Shown: positions 51,537 to 61,051, counted from the stretch's first letter. The stretch: DNA of 64,000 nt from CAVIQK01 sp964613035 (GCA_964613035.1 CAZTFQ010000002.1:62001-126000), one strand, 5' to 3'. Notes: a model not told the origin generated them from the sequence alone. Translations and numbers: made by a program.

Positions 51537-52130
51537 GATTCTTTCCGCTGAGTTTTTCTTGGGTACGATATGGTGTTTGGCTATAGCTATGGCGGACATC
51601 GTGAGGCAGGCGATTGCTTGCGGAAGGGCGGAATAGGCTATGAGGATGACGGCGGAGCTTAAGCCGAAGACTAGGAATACCGCTATGCTTCTCGTTTTCC
51701 CGGACTGATTTTTGAACAGCGGAACAGACAGCACATACAGAAGTGCCAGCAACAGGACTATATAGCTATAGGGCATCAGACCTATCAGCACGCCGAAGAC
51801 GGTCGAGATACATTTGCCGCCGCGGAATCGGTTGAATATGCCTAAGGCGTGCCCGAGGACGGGCGCGATGAGGACCAGAGAAAAGAGGTAATGATTGACG
51901 TCTAGGAGCCTGCACGCCAGTAAGACCGGGAGGGAGCCTTTTAAAATATCCAGGAATATGCATATGAGCCCGATTTTTTTACCGCAGGCTTTGAACGCGT
52001 TGGCACCGCCCGGGTTATGATCGTCTCCCGTTTCGTAGATGTCGATATCGCGGAGTTTCTTAGGCAGGATATAGCAGTACAAGACGCTGCCCGAGATGAA
52101 TCCACCTATAATGAAAGCCGCCCACAACAT
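51516..52130 (-). CDS. plsY: Glycerol-3-phosphate acyltransferase PlsY
   Basis: Integral membrane enzyme that acylates glycerol 3-phosphate from acyl-phosphate, starting phospholipid synthesis. It has 204 residues and several membrane segments. Motifs GSVLYCYILPK, DHNPGGANAF, GHALGIFNRFRGGKCIST and the C-terminal basic tail fit the family (the usual form is FxxFxGGK). The last seven or so codons and the stop lie in the structured repeat. It starts 2 nt after the glycosyltransferase stop codon, so the two form a lipid operon. Confidence 0.9.
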   Translation of the reverse strand: MLWAAFIIGGFISGSVLYCYILPKKLRDIDIYETGDDHNPGGANAFKACGKKIGLICIFLDILKGSLPVLLACRLLDVNHYLFSLVLIAPVLGHALGIFNRFRGGKCISTVFGVLIGLMPYSYIVLLLALLYVLSVPLFKNQSGKTRSIAVFLVFGLSSAVILIAYSALPQAIACLTMSAIAIAKHHIVPKKNSAERIARPTRR

Positions 52131-52132
52131 TG

Positions 52133-53242
52133 TCAGACCCTCGTGATTCTCTCGGCGATTTCTTCTGCGGAATCCGAGTGAATCGCTTTTTTCTGATTAT
52201 CGACGACGTAACGGCGCAGAGCTACGTCGTCGGCGAGTTTCCTAGCGGACGAGGCGGCTTGTCGGCACGTTTTGCCGGGCATGGACAGACCGTTGCGGAC
52301 GAAGTATCTGTAATTGTAAGTCTCGCACCCGGGGATGGGTTTGAGATGTACCAGAGGCACTCCCGCGACCGCTATTTCCGTACTGGACAGCCCGCCGGGT
52401 TTGGTCAAGACCATTTCGGACGCTTTGACGTACAGATAGGCGTCCCGCGTGAACGAAACGGTACGGAACTTATCCGAGTCGCGATACTTTTTGTCAAGGT
52501 CCGACTTGAGCTTTTCGTTGCGACCGCACAGTACGCATATGAAAAAGTCCCGATCGAAGTTTTTATCCAGTTTGGAACATAGCCTCTCCAGATTGCCGCA
52601 CCCCACTCCCCCGGACATCACGGTAATGACTCGCTTGTCGTCGGGGATGTGCAACAGACTCTTGGCGGTCGTTGCCGACACCTCTTCCGAGAAGCCCTTT
52701 TTCACGGGAATGCCCGTACTGAAAATATCCTTTTCGGGATATCCGGACTCTACCAGAGTTGCTTTAAGGTCTTCCGTACCGACGAAATATCCGTCTAGAT
52801 CCGAGTCTCGGAAGAAGGGTATCACTACGTAGTCCGTTAAAACTCCGTACGTGGGGACGTTTCCGTACAATCGTTTGACCGCAGTCATCGCGTCCATTGC
52901 GAATATATGCGTACAGACGACCTCCGTGAAGCCGTTGTCTATAATGTAATTATACAGTTGTAAGGCATATTTTGAATTGGCGCGATATACGGGTGACGGC
53001 AGCGGTAGGCGGTCGTAAAAAGCACCCAATCGGTAGACGAAACCGAATGCAGACGGAATTTTTTTGATGACGTTGTTATACGTTGCGGATACCACGGCTC
53101 GGATTTTTTCGCTTTTCAGCGAGATAGGATCCAAGATTTCCGATCGGACGTCGAGTCCGTCGAGAGCTTCTTTGACGGCGTAAGCCGTGCTGTTGTGTCC
53201 TTCGCCGGTACCGCAAGACAGAATCAATACTTTTCTCTCCAT
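52133..53242 (-). CDS. MGDG/diglucosyldiacylglycerol synthase-like glycosyltransferase
   Basis: About 369 residues from the ATG at 53242 (MERKVLILSCGTGEGHNS). A start ten codons upstream lacks support. It is a GT28-type fold: the N-terminal domain binds diacylglycerol (GTGEGHNSTAYAVKEAL) and the C-terminal domain binds nucleotide sugar (VMSGGVGCGNLERL, VLTKPGGLSSTEIAVAGVPLVHLKPIPGCE read in two parts). It is similar to UgtP and plant MGDG synthases, which make membrane glycolipids. It precedes plsY by 2 nt, linking it to membrane lipid assembly. Confidence 0.88.
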   Translation of the reverse strand: MERKVLILSCGTGEGHNSTAYAVKEALDGLDVRSEILDPISLKSEKIRAVVSATYNNVIKKIPSAFGFVYRLGAFYDRLPLPSPVYRANSKYALQLYNYIIDNGFTEVVCTHIFAMDAMTAVKRLYGNVPTYGVLTDYVVIPFFRDSDLDGYFVGTEDLKATLVESGYPEKDIFSTGIPVKKGFSEEVSATTAKSLLHIPDDKRVITVMSGGVGCGNLERLCSKLDKNFDRDFFICVLCGRNEKLKSDLDKKYRDSDKFRTVSFTRDAYLYVKASEMVLTKPGGLSSTEIAVAGVPLVHLKPIPGCETYNYRYFVRNGLSMPGKTCRQAASSARKLADDVALRRYVVDNQKKAIHSDSAEEIAERITRV

Positions 53243-53309
53243 AATCCGACGCTTCTTGCATAGTATGTGCAAATATTGCTCTCATCGGCATATTGCCTGT
53301 ATACGGGTT

Positions 53310-53338
53310 ATTTTAATAGCAAGAAAACTGCTTGTCAA
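53310..53338 (-). promoter_or_regulatory. Promoter of the glycosyltransferase-plsY operon
   Basis: Minus strand TTGACA (53338-53333), 17-nt spacer, TAAAAT (53315-53310), about 68 nt before the ATG at 53242. Confidence 0.7.
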
Positions 53339-53409
53339 CAAAATAAATCAAACTAGATTTTGTGTGAAATTTACGGAAAAAGGCTTTTTTAAACGTCTTA
53401 AATTAAAAT

Positions 53410-53431
53410 AAAGTCCGTTAAAACGGACTTT
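53410..53431 (-). terminator. Terminator after the DUF4838 gene
   Basis: AAAGTCCGTT (53410-53419) pairs with AACGGACTTT (53422-53431). The minus strand continues ATTTTAATT. It ends the GH112-DUF4838 unit. Confidence 0.75.
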
Positions 53432-53463
53432 AATTTATAAAAATATAGCGTTTTGAGGACTTT

Positions 53464-55263
53464 TTACAGCTTGAATTTTTTTTCGAGATACGCTTTATAC
53501 TCGTCGAAATAACGTTTCGTTTCGGCGAATCGTTCCACTCTCGTCTCTGCGGAGTACTCGATGAGGAGACGCGCCCGATCGCGTTTGTACGCCTTATTAT
53601 ATCCGCGATTGTTGACGACGACGTAATAGAGTCCTACTAAGAGTCTCTTGAGATGCTTTTCGGAGACGGAGGCTTCTTCGCATTTTTCGAGAGCGCTTTC
53701 AAGGTCTCGGATATGTTCTAGCACGTATTTAGGCTTGAGATATGAGCGAGAGTGTGCGGACGGCGGCATGAACATCCCCAGTTCTTCCTTGCCCTCGTAG
53801 AGGTGAGTAAGAAGGGCGTTGAAATAGTCCGTGACGGTCTCTGCCGCGTTGCCGTACGTGACCGAGATATATCTCGAGAGTAGTTTTTCCACGTCCGTAT
53901 CGGCGTCGAACATCAGGTGAGCCAGGAGATAGGCTCTCATCTCGGCGTTTTCGCTACCCCACTCGCGCGAGGCTTGAGAAAACACTCCTCTGGCGCCGTT
54001 TTCTTTGAAGAACTTAAGGTTGGGCGACAGAACGGAGAAGTTGGGGAAAGGCATCATAAGATGTTTGAAGTCCACGACGTAGTCCCATATGACGATGTTT
54101 TTAGCGCAATCGCGCCATTTTTTCATAAAAGATGCGAATTGCTTGCAGCCCTTGGTCTCGGGGTGAGAATAGGGAGAGCGATTGCTGCCGGGCATGGAGC
54201 AGAGCTTAATGAGGAGATTGTCGCTCGCTTTCATGTGTTTGGGCGGTTTATATGTGTATAGATAAGCAAGGGTCGAGAGGCAGACGTCGGGGCGGACGGC
54301 GTGTATCTCGTCGGCGAGACGATTGAGAAATTTCAGATACGGAGCCATCGGGGAGCCTTCCGATCTCGTCAGCTTTTTACACTCGGGGCATTCGCACCCC
54401 TTGATAAACCAGTTGTCCATTATCGAAACGTCCCAGTACTTGGCGGAGGGATTTTTCTCTATCAGGGTCAGAAGACGCTTCTTAGTCTCCCGATAGGCGC
54501 CCTCGGAGGACGGGCATATAGCGGTGTCCAGAGTGGTACCGAAGGTGGTTGTCCGAGTGCGGCGCTTGCCGCCGATCATCGTGTAATACTCGGGATGAGA
54601 GGAGAAAAACTCCGACGGGGGAAGCAGGTCGAACATCGAGTGGCACCACGTGCCCCAGAGACGGGGAGGAGTGTCCTCGTTTTCTTTATAGGGAGTCCAG
54701 CCTTCCGGGCGGAGACTTCTGTCGGCGATATCGATGACGCCGTTGAGGCGGAGTCTTCTTGCCCAGTCGTTGTGCCAGGTTTCCTTAGAATACACGTTTC
54801 TCCAAGGAAAAGCGGGGTTAAAACACTTTTCGCCGATAGGGAGAAAGAGATTTTTTCTCGACGGATAGTAGGTGTGGTCGGTGTGAGTGAACATTATCCC
54901 GACGTACTCCAGAAGAGCATAGAGACCGTTGACGAGACCGTCGGAGCAGCGAGCCGAAACGGTGACGGAAGAAGAGGTCACTTTAATTTTATATCCGTCG
55001 TCGAGGACGTTTTCGTCCGCCGCCAAAATGAATTTAAGGGGCGTTTTGCCGTCCTTATTGCTCTTGCCGTAGACCTTGTCTATCGAAAACTTGAACGTAA
55101 GGACGTCGTCGTGCGAAATATCGCTACCTTCTTCATCCAGGAAGAACAGCCTCTGCCCCTCGTCTATGAGGGGTAGTCCCGACTTATCCGAGTCGAGGGA
55201 AGAAATATAGTCTTGTTCGGAAAAATATTTCAGTTCAACGGGGAGTTTTATGCCTTGATCCAT
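53464..55263 (-). CDS. DUF4838 domain protein, candidate glycan-active enzyme
   Basis: 599 residues, no signal peptide. An N-terminal alpha/beta domain (about 60-130, with GLVNGLYALLEYVG) resembles the domain that precedes GH20/GH67-type barrels. The rest matches the DUF4838 pattern: RNVYSKETWHNDWARRLRLNG, WCHSMFDLLPP, the Cys pair CECPECKKL and IVIWDYVVDF. These proteins are thought to be glycoside hydrolases, but the substrate is unproven. Its start overlaps the GH112 gene by 16 nt, so it probably acts on the same galacto-N-biose or mucin-type glycans inside the cell. Confidence 0.85.
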   Translation of the reverse strand: MDQGIKLPVELKYFSEQDYISSLDSDKSGLPLIDEGQRLFFLDEEGSDISHDDVLTFKFSIDKVYGKSNKDGKTPLKFILAADENVLDDGYKIKVTSSSVTVSARCSDGLVNGLYALLEYVGIMFTHTDHTYYPSRKNLFLPIGEKCFNPAFPWRNVYSKETWHNDWARRLRLNGVIDIADRSLRPEGWTPYKENEDTPPRLWGTWCHSMFDLLPPSEFFSSHPEYYTMIGGKRRTRTTTFGTTLDTAICPSSEGAYRETKKRLLTLIEKNPSAKYWDVSIMDNWFIKGCECPECKKLTRSEGSPMAPYLKFLNRLADEIHAVRPDVCLSTLAYLYTYKPPKHMKASDNLLIKLCSMPGSNRSPYSHPETKGCKQFASFMKKWRDCAKNIVIWDYVVDFKHLMMPFPNFSVLSPNLKFFKENGARGVFSQASREWGSENAEMRAYLLAHLMFDADTDVEKLLSRYISVTYGNAAETVTDYFNALLTHLYEGKEELGMFMPPSAHSRSYLKPKYVLEHIRDLESALEKCEEASVSEKHLKRLLVGLYYVVVNNRGYNKAYKRDRARLLIEYSAETRVERFAETKRYFDEYKAYLEKKFKL

Positions 55264-57410
55264 TTAATTTCCATTGCCTCCAGTTTGAGCTCGGTTTCTC
55301 TTCCGTCGATATCGTAGAACAGAGTAGTGAGAGGAGAAGAGGAGTTGTTGACGACGGCGTAGAGTCCCTTTTCTGGATAATAGTTGCATTCGGTCTCCGG
55401 GTGGGAAGAGAACGCCTTCTTCAGCTCGGACTCTTTATGAGCCGTCCAGTATATCGCGCGGTACAGAAGACGGGCGTTGTCGAAGTTGTACGGGATGCCC
55501 GCTATATAGAAGGCGCGACCTTTGCCGTATTCGTTGACGGCCATTTTGACTTCGCCTACGTTGACGTTTCGTTTTAAGCGGTCTGAGAACGCGATATCGA
55601 GCACTTTGGCGCCGTCGAGAGCGTATATGTTCTTCATTCCCTCGCCGTAGTCTACGTCGGAGGTGAGGTCATCCGTGATGAAGTGAGAGGATTCTTTTTG
55701 AATGTTGTATTTGTCCAGAGACAGCGTGAAACCGATTTCCTTGTCCACGCCGAGTACGTCGGCGAGACGGAAGTATCTGCCGCCTTTTTCGTAAGCGGTA
55801 GGCTCGCCCACGCCGATGAAACCGCCGCCGTTGTAGACGTATTCTCTGACTTTGGAGACGACTTCGTCGTCCCACTTTTCGCCGCCCGAGAACGCCGTAT
55901 AAGCGTCGCCGGCGTTGATGACGACGTCGTAACCCGAAAGAGCGCCGTTTTTAACGTCGTCGAAGTCGATGAAGTCTACGTCAACCGCCATGCCGGAGAG
56001 GGCTTCGAGTATGCCTTGATATGAATATATTTGTTGATACCAGAGCTCGTGAGCGACCATATGGCTCATCCAGCTGCGGATTTTTCCCCAGGCATTGAGG
56101 ACGGCGACTTTGGCGCCCGAATAAGCTTTGCCGCCTTCCATAGCGTCGTAGACGGCTCTGAATTCGTTACAGATCTCTTCCACTCTGTCGATGAATTTAG
56201 GAAACTTAGCCGCCAGAGACAGATATCCGCCGTAACCGATACGATCGAGAGGTTTACGCATGATGGCGCGTCTCGCGGTCATCCAGTTGCGGTTGAGCTC
56301 TATCGTGGGGTCGTTGCCTTCATAAAAAGTGTCGGGGAAGAAGTATGGGAGGAATCGCCCCTCTCTCGTTTTGACGTGAGGAATTTCGGACAGCATTCTG
56401 ACGGTTACGCCGCCGCCTACGGATCCTACGACCGCATCCAGACCTATATCACCGAAATATTTGCCGTACGGCTCCGCGCCTATCCAGCAGTCGCCTAGGA
56501 ACATCATCGCCTCTTTTCCGTTGTCGTGGACGATGTCGACGAGACGACGGACCTTTTTCGTGACGAAGCGTTGTACGAAGTCCATATAATCGAGATACTC
56601 TTTGGACGGCACGCGGAAGGTGTTGTTGTAATAGCCGTTGTCGATGATATACTCGGCTCTCATTTTATAACCGTATTCCTTTTCAAACTCGTCCAGCATC
56701 AGAGGAGATACGCTCATCGTGTAGCCGAACCAGTCCACGTAACGCTCTTTTTTCTTGTCGTTGAAAACGAGAGAGAACTGATACAGGAACGTGGTGAATC
56801 GGACGACGTTGGTTTCGCCGTGAGCGAGACACCATTCTCTCATGTGTCTCTCGACGTATTCGGCGGTCTTGGGGTACTTGGGGTCGTACATCATCTGTTT
56901 GTCGACGTCCCAGTTGTTGGTTATGTAATTGTACATTTGGACGGGATCCCATATCGACCACGCCATGAAGGATACGGTGTATTCGTGGAAGGGAATCGCG
57001 TTGTCTATGGTGACGGTGCCGCTCTTCTCGTCGTAAGAAAACTTTTCTACGAGGACGTTTTTCGTGCGGTCGACGACTTCCCAGTACGAGGTGGTGGAGA
57101 AATCGGCTTTCAGCTGCTCTTCGAAGTATCCGTCCATAATGTGCATGGTCAGAGAAGAAGAGGTGGCGGTGAAGAAATTGCTCATAAGGAAAACGTGTTC
57201 CAGCTCGTCAAGATTGTTTCTTGCCCAGTCGTTGTCGCCTCTGATGACGAAGTAAGTGTTGTAGACTCTGTCGGCTAGTTCTTTGGCATTGTCGGGAAGG
57301 ACCGTTCCGTCGCAGTCTCTGACGGCGTCCGCGCCCCAGCGCGCGATGATTGCTTTGGTTTCTTCGACGAACGACGCGTCGGTCGGAATTGTAATTCTGC
57401 CTTTTGACAT
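55248..57410 (-). CDS. 1,3-beta-galactosyl-N-acetylhexosamine phosphorylase (GH112)
   Basis: Splits galacto-N-biose or lacto-N-biose with phosphate to galactose 1-phosphate and the N-acetylhexosamine. These disaccharides derive from mucin or milk oligosaccharides. It has 720 residues, normal length. Start motif GRITIPTDASFVEETKAI then GADAVRDCDGT, and the general acid Asp in FLGDCWIGAEPYG (about residue 311) match the family. There is no signal peptide, so it acts in the cytoplasm after import. An AAGGAG SD is present. It is first in a two-gene operon behind a promoter with an inverted repeat. Confidence 0.95.
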   Translation of the reverse strand: MSKGRITIPTDASFVEETKAIIARWGADAVRDCDGTVLPDNAKELADRVYNTYFVIRGDNDWARNNLDELEHVFLMSNFFTATSSSLTMHIMDGYFEEQLKADFSTTSYWEVVDRTKNVLVEKFSYDEKSGTVTIDNAIPFHEYTVSFMAWSIWDPVQMYNYITNNWDVDKQMMYDPKYPKTAEYVERHMREWCLAHGETNVVRFTTFLYQFSLVFNDKKKERYVDWFGYTMSVSPLMLDEFEKEYGYKMRAEYIIDNGYYNNTFRVPSKEYLDYMDFVQRFVTKKVRRLVDIVHDNGKEAMMFLGDCWIGAEPYGKYFGDIGLDAVVGSVGGGVTVRMLSEIPHVKTREGRFLPYFFPDTFYEGNDPTIELNRNWMTARRAIMRKPLDRIGYGGYLSLAAKFPKFIDRVEEICNEFRAVYDAMEGGKAYSGAKVAVLNAWGKIRSWMSHMVAHELWYQQIYSYQGILEALSGMAVDVDFIDFDDVKNGALSGYDVVINAGDAYTAFSGGEKWDDEVVSKVREYVYNGGGFIGVGEPTAYEKGGRYFRLADVLGVDKEIGFTLSLDKYNIQKESSHFITDDLTSDVDYGEGMKNIYALDGAKVLDIAFSDRLKRNVNVGEVKMAVNEYGKGRAFYIAGIPYNFDNARLLYRAIYWTAHKESELKKAFSSHPETECNYYPEKGLYAVVNNSSSPLTTLFYDIDGRETELKLEAMEIKWIKA

Positions 57411-57428
57411 AGTTGTCTCCTTGATGAT

Positions 57429-57482
57429 GTTTTCTTTATTCGTTATAATTATACTATAAAGAAAACTTTAAGTAAATATCAA
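57429..57482 (-). promoter_or_regulatory. GH112 promoter with operator-like inverted repeat
   Basis: Minus strand TTTACT, 17-nt spacer, TATAAT (around 57453-57448). The -10 box lies inside a perfect 10-bp inverted repeat, GTTTTCTTTA (57429-57438) and TAAAGAAAAC (57457-57466). Binding there would block the polymerase, as expected for a sugar-responsive repressor. Confidence 0.6.
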
Positions 57483-57530
57483 TATGCTATTTTATTATGA
57501 AAAGCGGTCTTTTTCCACAGGCTCTTTTCG

Positions 57531-57559
57531 TTGACATCGGTTAGGTCTCGGGCTATAAT
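57531..57559 (+). promoter_or_regulatory. MATE gene promoter (full consensus)
   Basis: TTGACA (57531-57536), 17-nt spacer, TATAAT (57554-57559). The predicted start is near 57566, so translation cannot begin upstream of the ATG at 57600. Confidence 0.8.
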
Positions 57560-57599
57560 TCCTATACCGATTAAGTCGGCAAGGAGATTACCGAAGAAA

Positions 57600-58913
57600 A
57601 TGAAAGAAAACAGATTGTCAAAACTGTTAAAATACGTCGTGCCGTCCGTTATAGGGCAGATATGCTTTTTCCTGTTCACTATAGTGGACGGGATATTCGT
57701 GGGCAGAGGAGTGGGCTCGGACGCTCTCGGCGCAATCAATCTCGTGTTCCCGTTCATATTGGTTTTGGACGCGTTGTTTATGCTGATAACGGTCGGCGGA
57801 GTGGCGGTCACCGCGGTGAGAATAGGCAAGGGAAACAAAGACGGTGCCAACGACGCCTTCATGCACTCGGCTACACTTATGCTGGCTGTCAGCGCGATCT
57901 TTTGCGTGCTGGGCACGACCCTGGCGAGACCTCTCGGGTATCTTATGGGAGCCAACGAAACGTACATCGATTACGTCTACGACTATCTTTTGTGCTATTC
58001 CGCATTCCTGATCCCCAACGGACTCGGAGTTATGATGCAGTACTTCTGCCGTAACGACGGCTCGCCCAATCTCGTCATGATAGCGTCTGCGGTCTCGTCG
58101 GGACTCAATATCCTTCTGGACTGGCTGTTCGTATTCCCCTTAGGGATGGGAATAAAAGGCGCTGCCATCGCTACGGGCATAGCGCAGACGGTGTCGTTTT
58201 TCATAATGCTGACGCACTTCGTACTGAAGAAGGGCGAGTTGAGAATAAAAAAGTTCAAGTTGAGCGCGGTTGTGTTGAAAAAGATATTTTTGAGAGGCAT
58301 TCCCGAGACGATATCCAGATTCGCCACGCCCGTCGCGACGTATTGTGCCAATTACGTCATTCTTAACAATATCGGAGAGACGGCGCTCAACGCTTTCTCT
58401 ATCATATGCTATATAGCGCCGTTTTCCGTCGCGGTCTATGCAGGCGTATCGCAGGGTATACAGCCGCTCCTCGGTCAGGCGTACGGAGAAAAGGACGATA
58501 AAGAAGTCCACTTCATCCGCAATCTGGCGGCGATTATAGACCTGGTAGGCGTGGCTATAATATACGGAGCCATATTATTGATAGGCAAGTACGTCTGCGC
58601 ACTCTTCGGAGCGGACGACGCGACCACTTCCGTCACGGTGTCGGTGCTTCCGTTCTATGCCATCGGCTTCCTGCCGGGAGCGTTCAACTCACTCATCTCG
58701 ACGTATCTGTATTCGACCAAGCGTACCCCGTATGCGATAGTAATCAACGTGTTGAGAAGCTTCGTCTTCAGCATATCGTCCACGTTGCTGCTACCGACGA
58801 TATTCGGGTCGGACTTCGTCTGGCGGACTTTCCTTATCTACGAAACTTTCACCGTTATATCGGGCTTCCTGCTGATGCAGATATCGGAAAGAAAAGGGAT
58901 AGTGTATAAATAA
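57600..58913 (+). CDS. MATE-family multidrug/Na+ efflux protein
   Basis: 437 residues from the ATG at 57600; the frame is open from 57531, but that lies in the promoter. An AAGGAG SD is 13 nt upstream, slightly far. It has twelve hydrophobic segments in two related halves, with VPSVIGQICFFLFTIVDG at the start and VYAGVSQGIQPLLGQAYGEKD in the middle, typical of the MATE/MepA branch. The substrate is unknown. It is a single gene divergent from GH112. Confidence 0.92.
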   Translation: MKENRLSKLLKYVVPSVIGQICFFLFTIVDGIFVGRGVGSDALGAINLVFPFILVLDALFMLITVGGVAVTAVRIGKGNKDGANDAFMHSATLMLAVSAIFCVLGTTLARPLGYLMGANETYIDYVYDYLLCYSAFLIPNGLGVMMQYFCRNDGSPNLVMIASAVSSGLNILLDWLFVFPLGMGIKGAAIATGIAQTVSFFIMLTHFVLKKGELRIKKFKLSAVVLKKIFLRGIPETISRFATPVATYCANYVILNNIGETALNAFSIICYIAPFSVAVYAGVSQGIQPLLGQAYGEKDDKEVHFIRNLAAIIDLVGVAIIYGAILLIGKYVCALFGADDATTSVTVSVLPFYAIGFLPGAFNSLISTYLYSTKRTPYAIVINVLRSFVFSISSTLLLPTIFGSDFVWRTFLIYETFTVISGFLLMQISERKGIVYK

Positions 58914-58917
58914 AAAA

Positions 58918-59115
58918 TCAATCTAAGTCCCACAGAGACAATTGTCGTTCACGAGAGACTTTTACTATATATGCGTCGGGATCCGATTCTTCATCGGTGA
59001 AGTTAATATCCGGCGCATAACAATATACACAGCGATGACTGCATCCGATATACAGATTGAGGGCGTACGGGCTGTATTCTCTAGCCATGCCCGTCGGCTG
59101 ATAAATAACACTCAT
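58918..59115 (-). pseudogene. Truncated radical SAM (SPL-like) gene, N-terminal fragment
   Basis: 65 codons starting with MSVIYQPTGMAREYSPYAL and the radical SAM cluster motif CSHRCVYCYAP. Full proteins of this photolyase-like group are about 250-300 residues; here the frame ends after CVYCYAPDINF plus some 30 unrelated-looking residues. The rest of the gene is not found nearby, since MATE ends 4 nt away on the other strand. It is probably a decayed or truncated gene. A TGATATAAT extended -10 ends 9 nt before the ATG, without an SD. Confidence 0.7.
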
Positions 59116-59260
59116 ATCGATAACATTATATCATACAATCGGAGTCGATGATTATTGAAATTATTTAGTCCGAAGAAGACGAGATGCGGAAATATAAAAG
59201 CTTAGGAAAAATCCGAAAATTAGAAGGCGTTAAATTTTTGACAAGCGAAGAATATAAAAA

Positions 59261-59306
59261 GCGCACCGTACAATCGATAAAACAGTACGGTGCGCGGATT
59301 TTTAGG
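59261..59306. terminator. Terminator downstream of the DUF308 gene
   Basis: GCGCACCGTAC (59261-59271) pairs perfectly with GTACGGTGCGC (59285-59295). T-runs occur on both strands. It ends the minus-strand gene at 59314. Confidence 0.85.
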
Positions 59307-59313
59307 TAGATAA

Positions 59314-59898
59314 TTAATAAAGAATCAGGTCTACGGCGCCGACGGCGATTGCCAAGCCGCCGAAGATGTAGTAGCAGATGCCGCCCTCGGCGGACGCGAT
59401 GTCGGGCACGTACAGAAGGGCTATAAGTATGCCGGTGATGATGGCGAGTACGGCGAGGATGATGTCGAGGATCATCAGGGACTTACGGCGCGGGTGTACG
59501 ATGAAGCGGATAAGTATCGCGAGACCGTACGCGGCGAGGAGACTCCCGAGCAGGACGATAAACCATTTGACGACGGTCGACTTATAGATGAGCAGAAGTA
59601 TGCCTGCTATCAATATGAGCAGACCGAAGAGGAAGTAGAAGATGACGGCGTTTTCTACTCTACCTCCGGCGAGGAGCTTTTTGAAGTTGCTCACAGCCAG
59701 GAAGAAGCCTGCTACGACGAAGAATACCGACGCGACGGTTACCGCCATATCGGGGACGGATCTTTTGGTGACTACGAGGAGTATGCCTACGAATGCGAGA
59801 ATAGCTCCGTACAGTCTGACGGCGACGTTGGATAAGGGAGACCTCTTGGCGGCATAGCTCGCGGAAGAGGCGGTGGTTGCTTTAGCGGATTTAGCCAT
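59314..59898 (-). CDS. DUF308/HdeD-like membrane protein
   Basis: 194 residues. After a short Ala/Ser/Lys-rich N-terminus come six hydrophobic helices in three pairs with Gly-rich turns (AILAFVGILLVV, LLILIAGILLLIY, IITGILIALLYV, IFGGLAIAVGAVDLILY), the DUF308 pattern. Function unknown; HdeD of E. coli is linked to acid stress. AGGAGG SD 11 nt upstream. Confidence 0.8.
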   Translation of the reverse strand: MAKSAKATTASSASYAAKRSPLSNVAVRLYGAILAFVGILLVVTKRSVPDMAVTVASVFFVVAGFFLAVSNFKKLLAGGRVENAVIFYFLFGLLILIAGILLLIYKSTVVKWFIVLLGSLLAAYGLAILIRFIVHPRRKSLMILDIILAVLAIITGILIALLYVPDIASAEGGICYYIFGGLAIAVGAVDLILY

Positions 59899-59943
59899 AT
59901 GAATATTCCTCCTAAAAAGATTTTGAGATAATTGTTACGGTTA

Positions 59944-60990
59944 TCAGAATATGATTAAAAACAACTTAGTCATAAGATAACCTATGAGACCGCAACCCGG
60001 GAAAGTGAGTATCCAGGTGAGGACCATTTCTTTTGCCACGCTCCAGTTGACGGACTTGACGCGCTTGGCGGCGCCTACGCCCATGATGGCGGTCGTCTTG
60101 GCGTGAGTGGTGGAGACGGGAAGGCCCGTAAGGGAACATACGAGGAGTCCGACGGTGGCGGCAAGGTCTGCGGAAAAACCTTGATATTTTTCCAGTTTGA
60201 CCATATCCATACCGACGGACTTGATGATTTTCATTCCGCCCATAGAGGTGCCCAGAGCCATGACGAGAGAGCATACGACCATCAGCCACAGCGGAACGGA
60301 CGTCGCCGCCATCTCCGTCTGCCCCTGATTGAGCGTTATGCCGAGTAAAAACACGCCGATAAACTTTTGACCGTCTTGGGCTCCGTGCATGAAGGCGGTC
60401 CCTGCGGCAGCCAGTATCTGACCGTTGCCGAAGACGACGTTGGCGCGATGATAAGGGACTCTTTTAAAAACGATTCTGACGAGCTTGGTTATAATGAAGC
60501 CCAGTAAAAAGCCGAGCAAAAGAGATCCTACGAGACCGATGAGGACTTTTAGCCATTCCGAGCCGTTGACGCCCGAGAGGTTACCGTGCATTGCAATGGC
60601 GGAGCCCGTGAGTCCCGCGATGAGAGCGTGGCTCTCGCTGGTGGGGATGCCTAGAGCCCAGGCGAGTACCGCCCATACGACTATGGCGAACATTGCCGCG
60701 GACAGAGCTATGGAAGCCTGTTGAGCGTCCGCTCCGAAGTCCACCATATGAGAAATAGTCTCGGCGACTTTCGGAGACAGGGTCGTCATGACGAACACTC
60801 CCAGGAAGTTGAACAGCGCCGCCATAATGATGGCGGGGCGGGGTCGCATTGCTCTGGTGGTCACGCAAGTGGCTATCGCATTGGGCGCGTCGGTCCAGCC
60901 GTTGACCAATATCACGCCCAGCGTAAGCAGGGTGGTCAACCATAGCATGGGAGTAGCCGAGAGCTGATGTGTAAAATCGAGAAACGACAT
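59944..60990 (-). CDS. PiT-family inorganic phosphate transporter, copy 1
   Basis: Low-affinity metal-phosphate/H+ symporter, 348 residues, about ten hydrophobic segments. The two duplicated PiT signatures are visible: NGWTDAPNAIATCVTTRAM near residue 30 and GTSMGGMKIIKSVG with TGLPVSTTHAKTTAIMGVGAAKR in the C-terminal half. There is no good SD. It lies 61 nt after the DUF47 gene. Confidence 0.93.
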   Translation of the reverse strand: MSFLDFTHQLSATPMLWLTTLLTLGVILVNGWTDAPNAIATCVTTRAMRPRPAIIMAALFNFLGVFVMTTLSPKVAETISHMVDFGADAQQASIALSAAMFAIVVWAVLAWALGIPTSESHALIAGLTGSAIAMHGNLSGVNGSEWLKVLIGLVGSLLLGFLLGFIITKLVRIVFKRVPYHRANVVFGNGQILAAAGTAFMHGAQDGQKFIGVFLLGITLNQGQTEMAATSVPLWLMVVCSLVMALGTSMGGMKIIKSVGMDMVKLEKYQGFSADLAATVGLLVCSLTGLPVSTTHAKTTAIMGVGAAKRVKSVNWSVAKEMVLTWILTFPGCGLIGYLMTKLFLIIF

Positions 60991-61051
60991 AATATATGAA
61001 TTTTAGATGCCGAGAGTGTCGGCGGTGAAAATACGGAAATCGAAGGCGATA

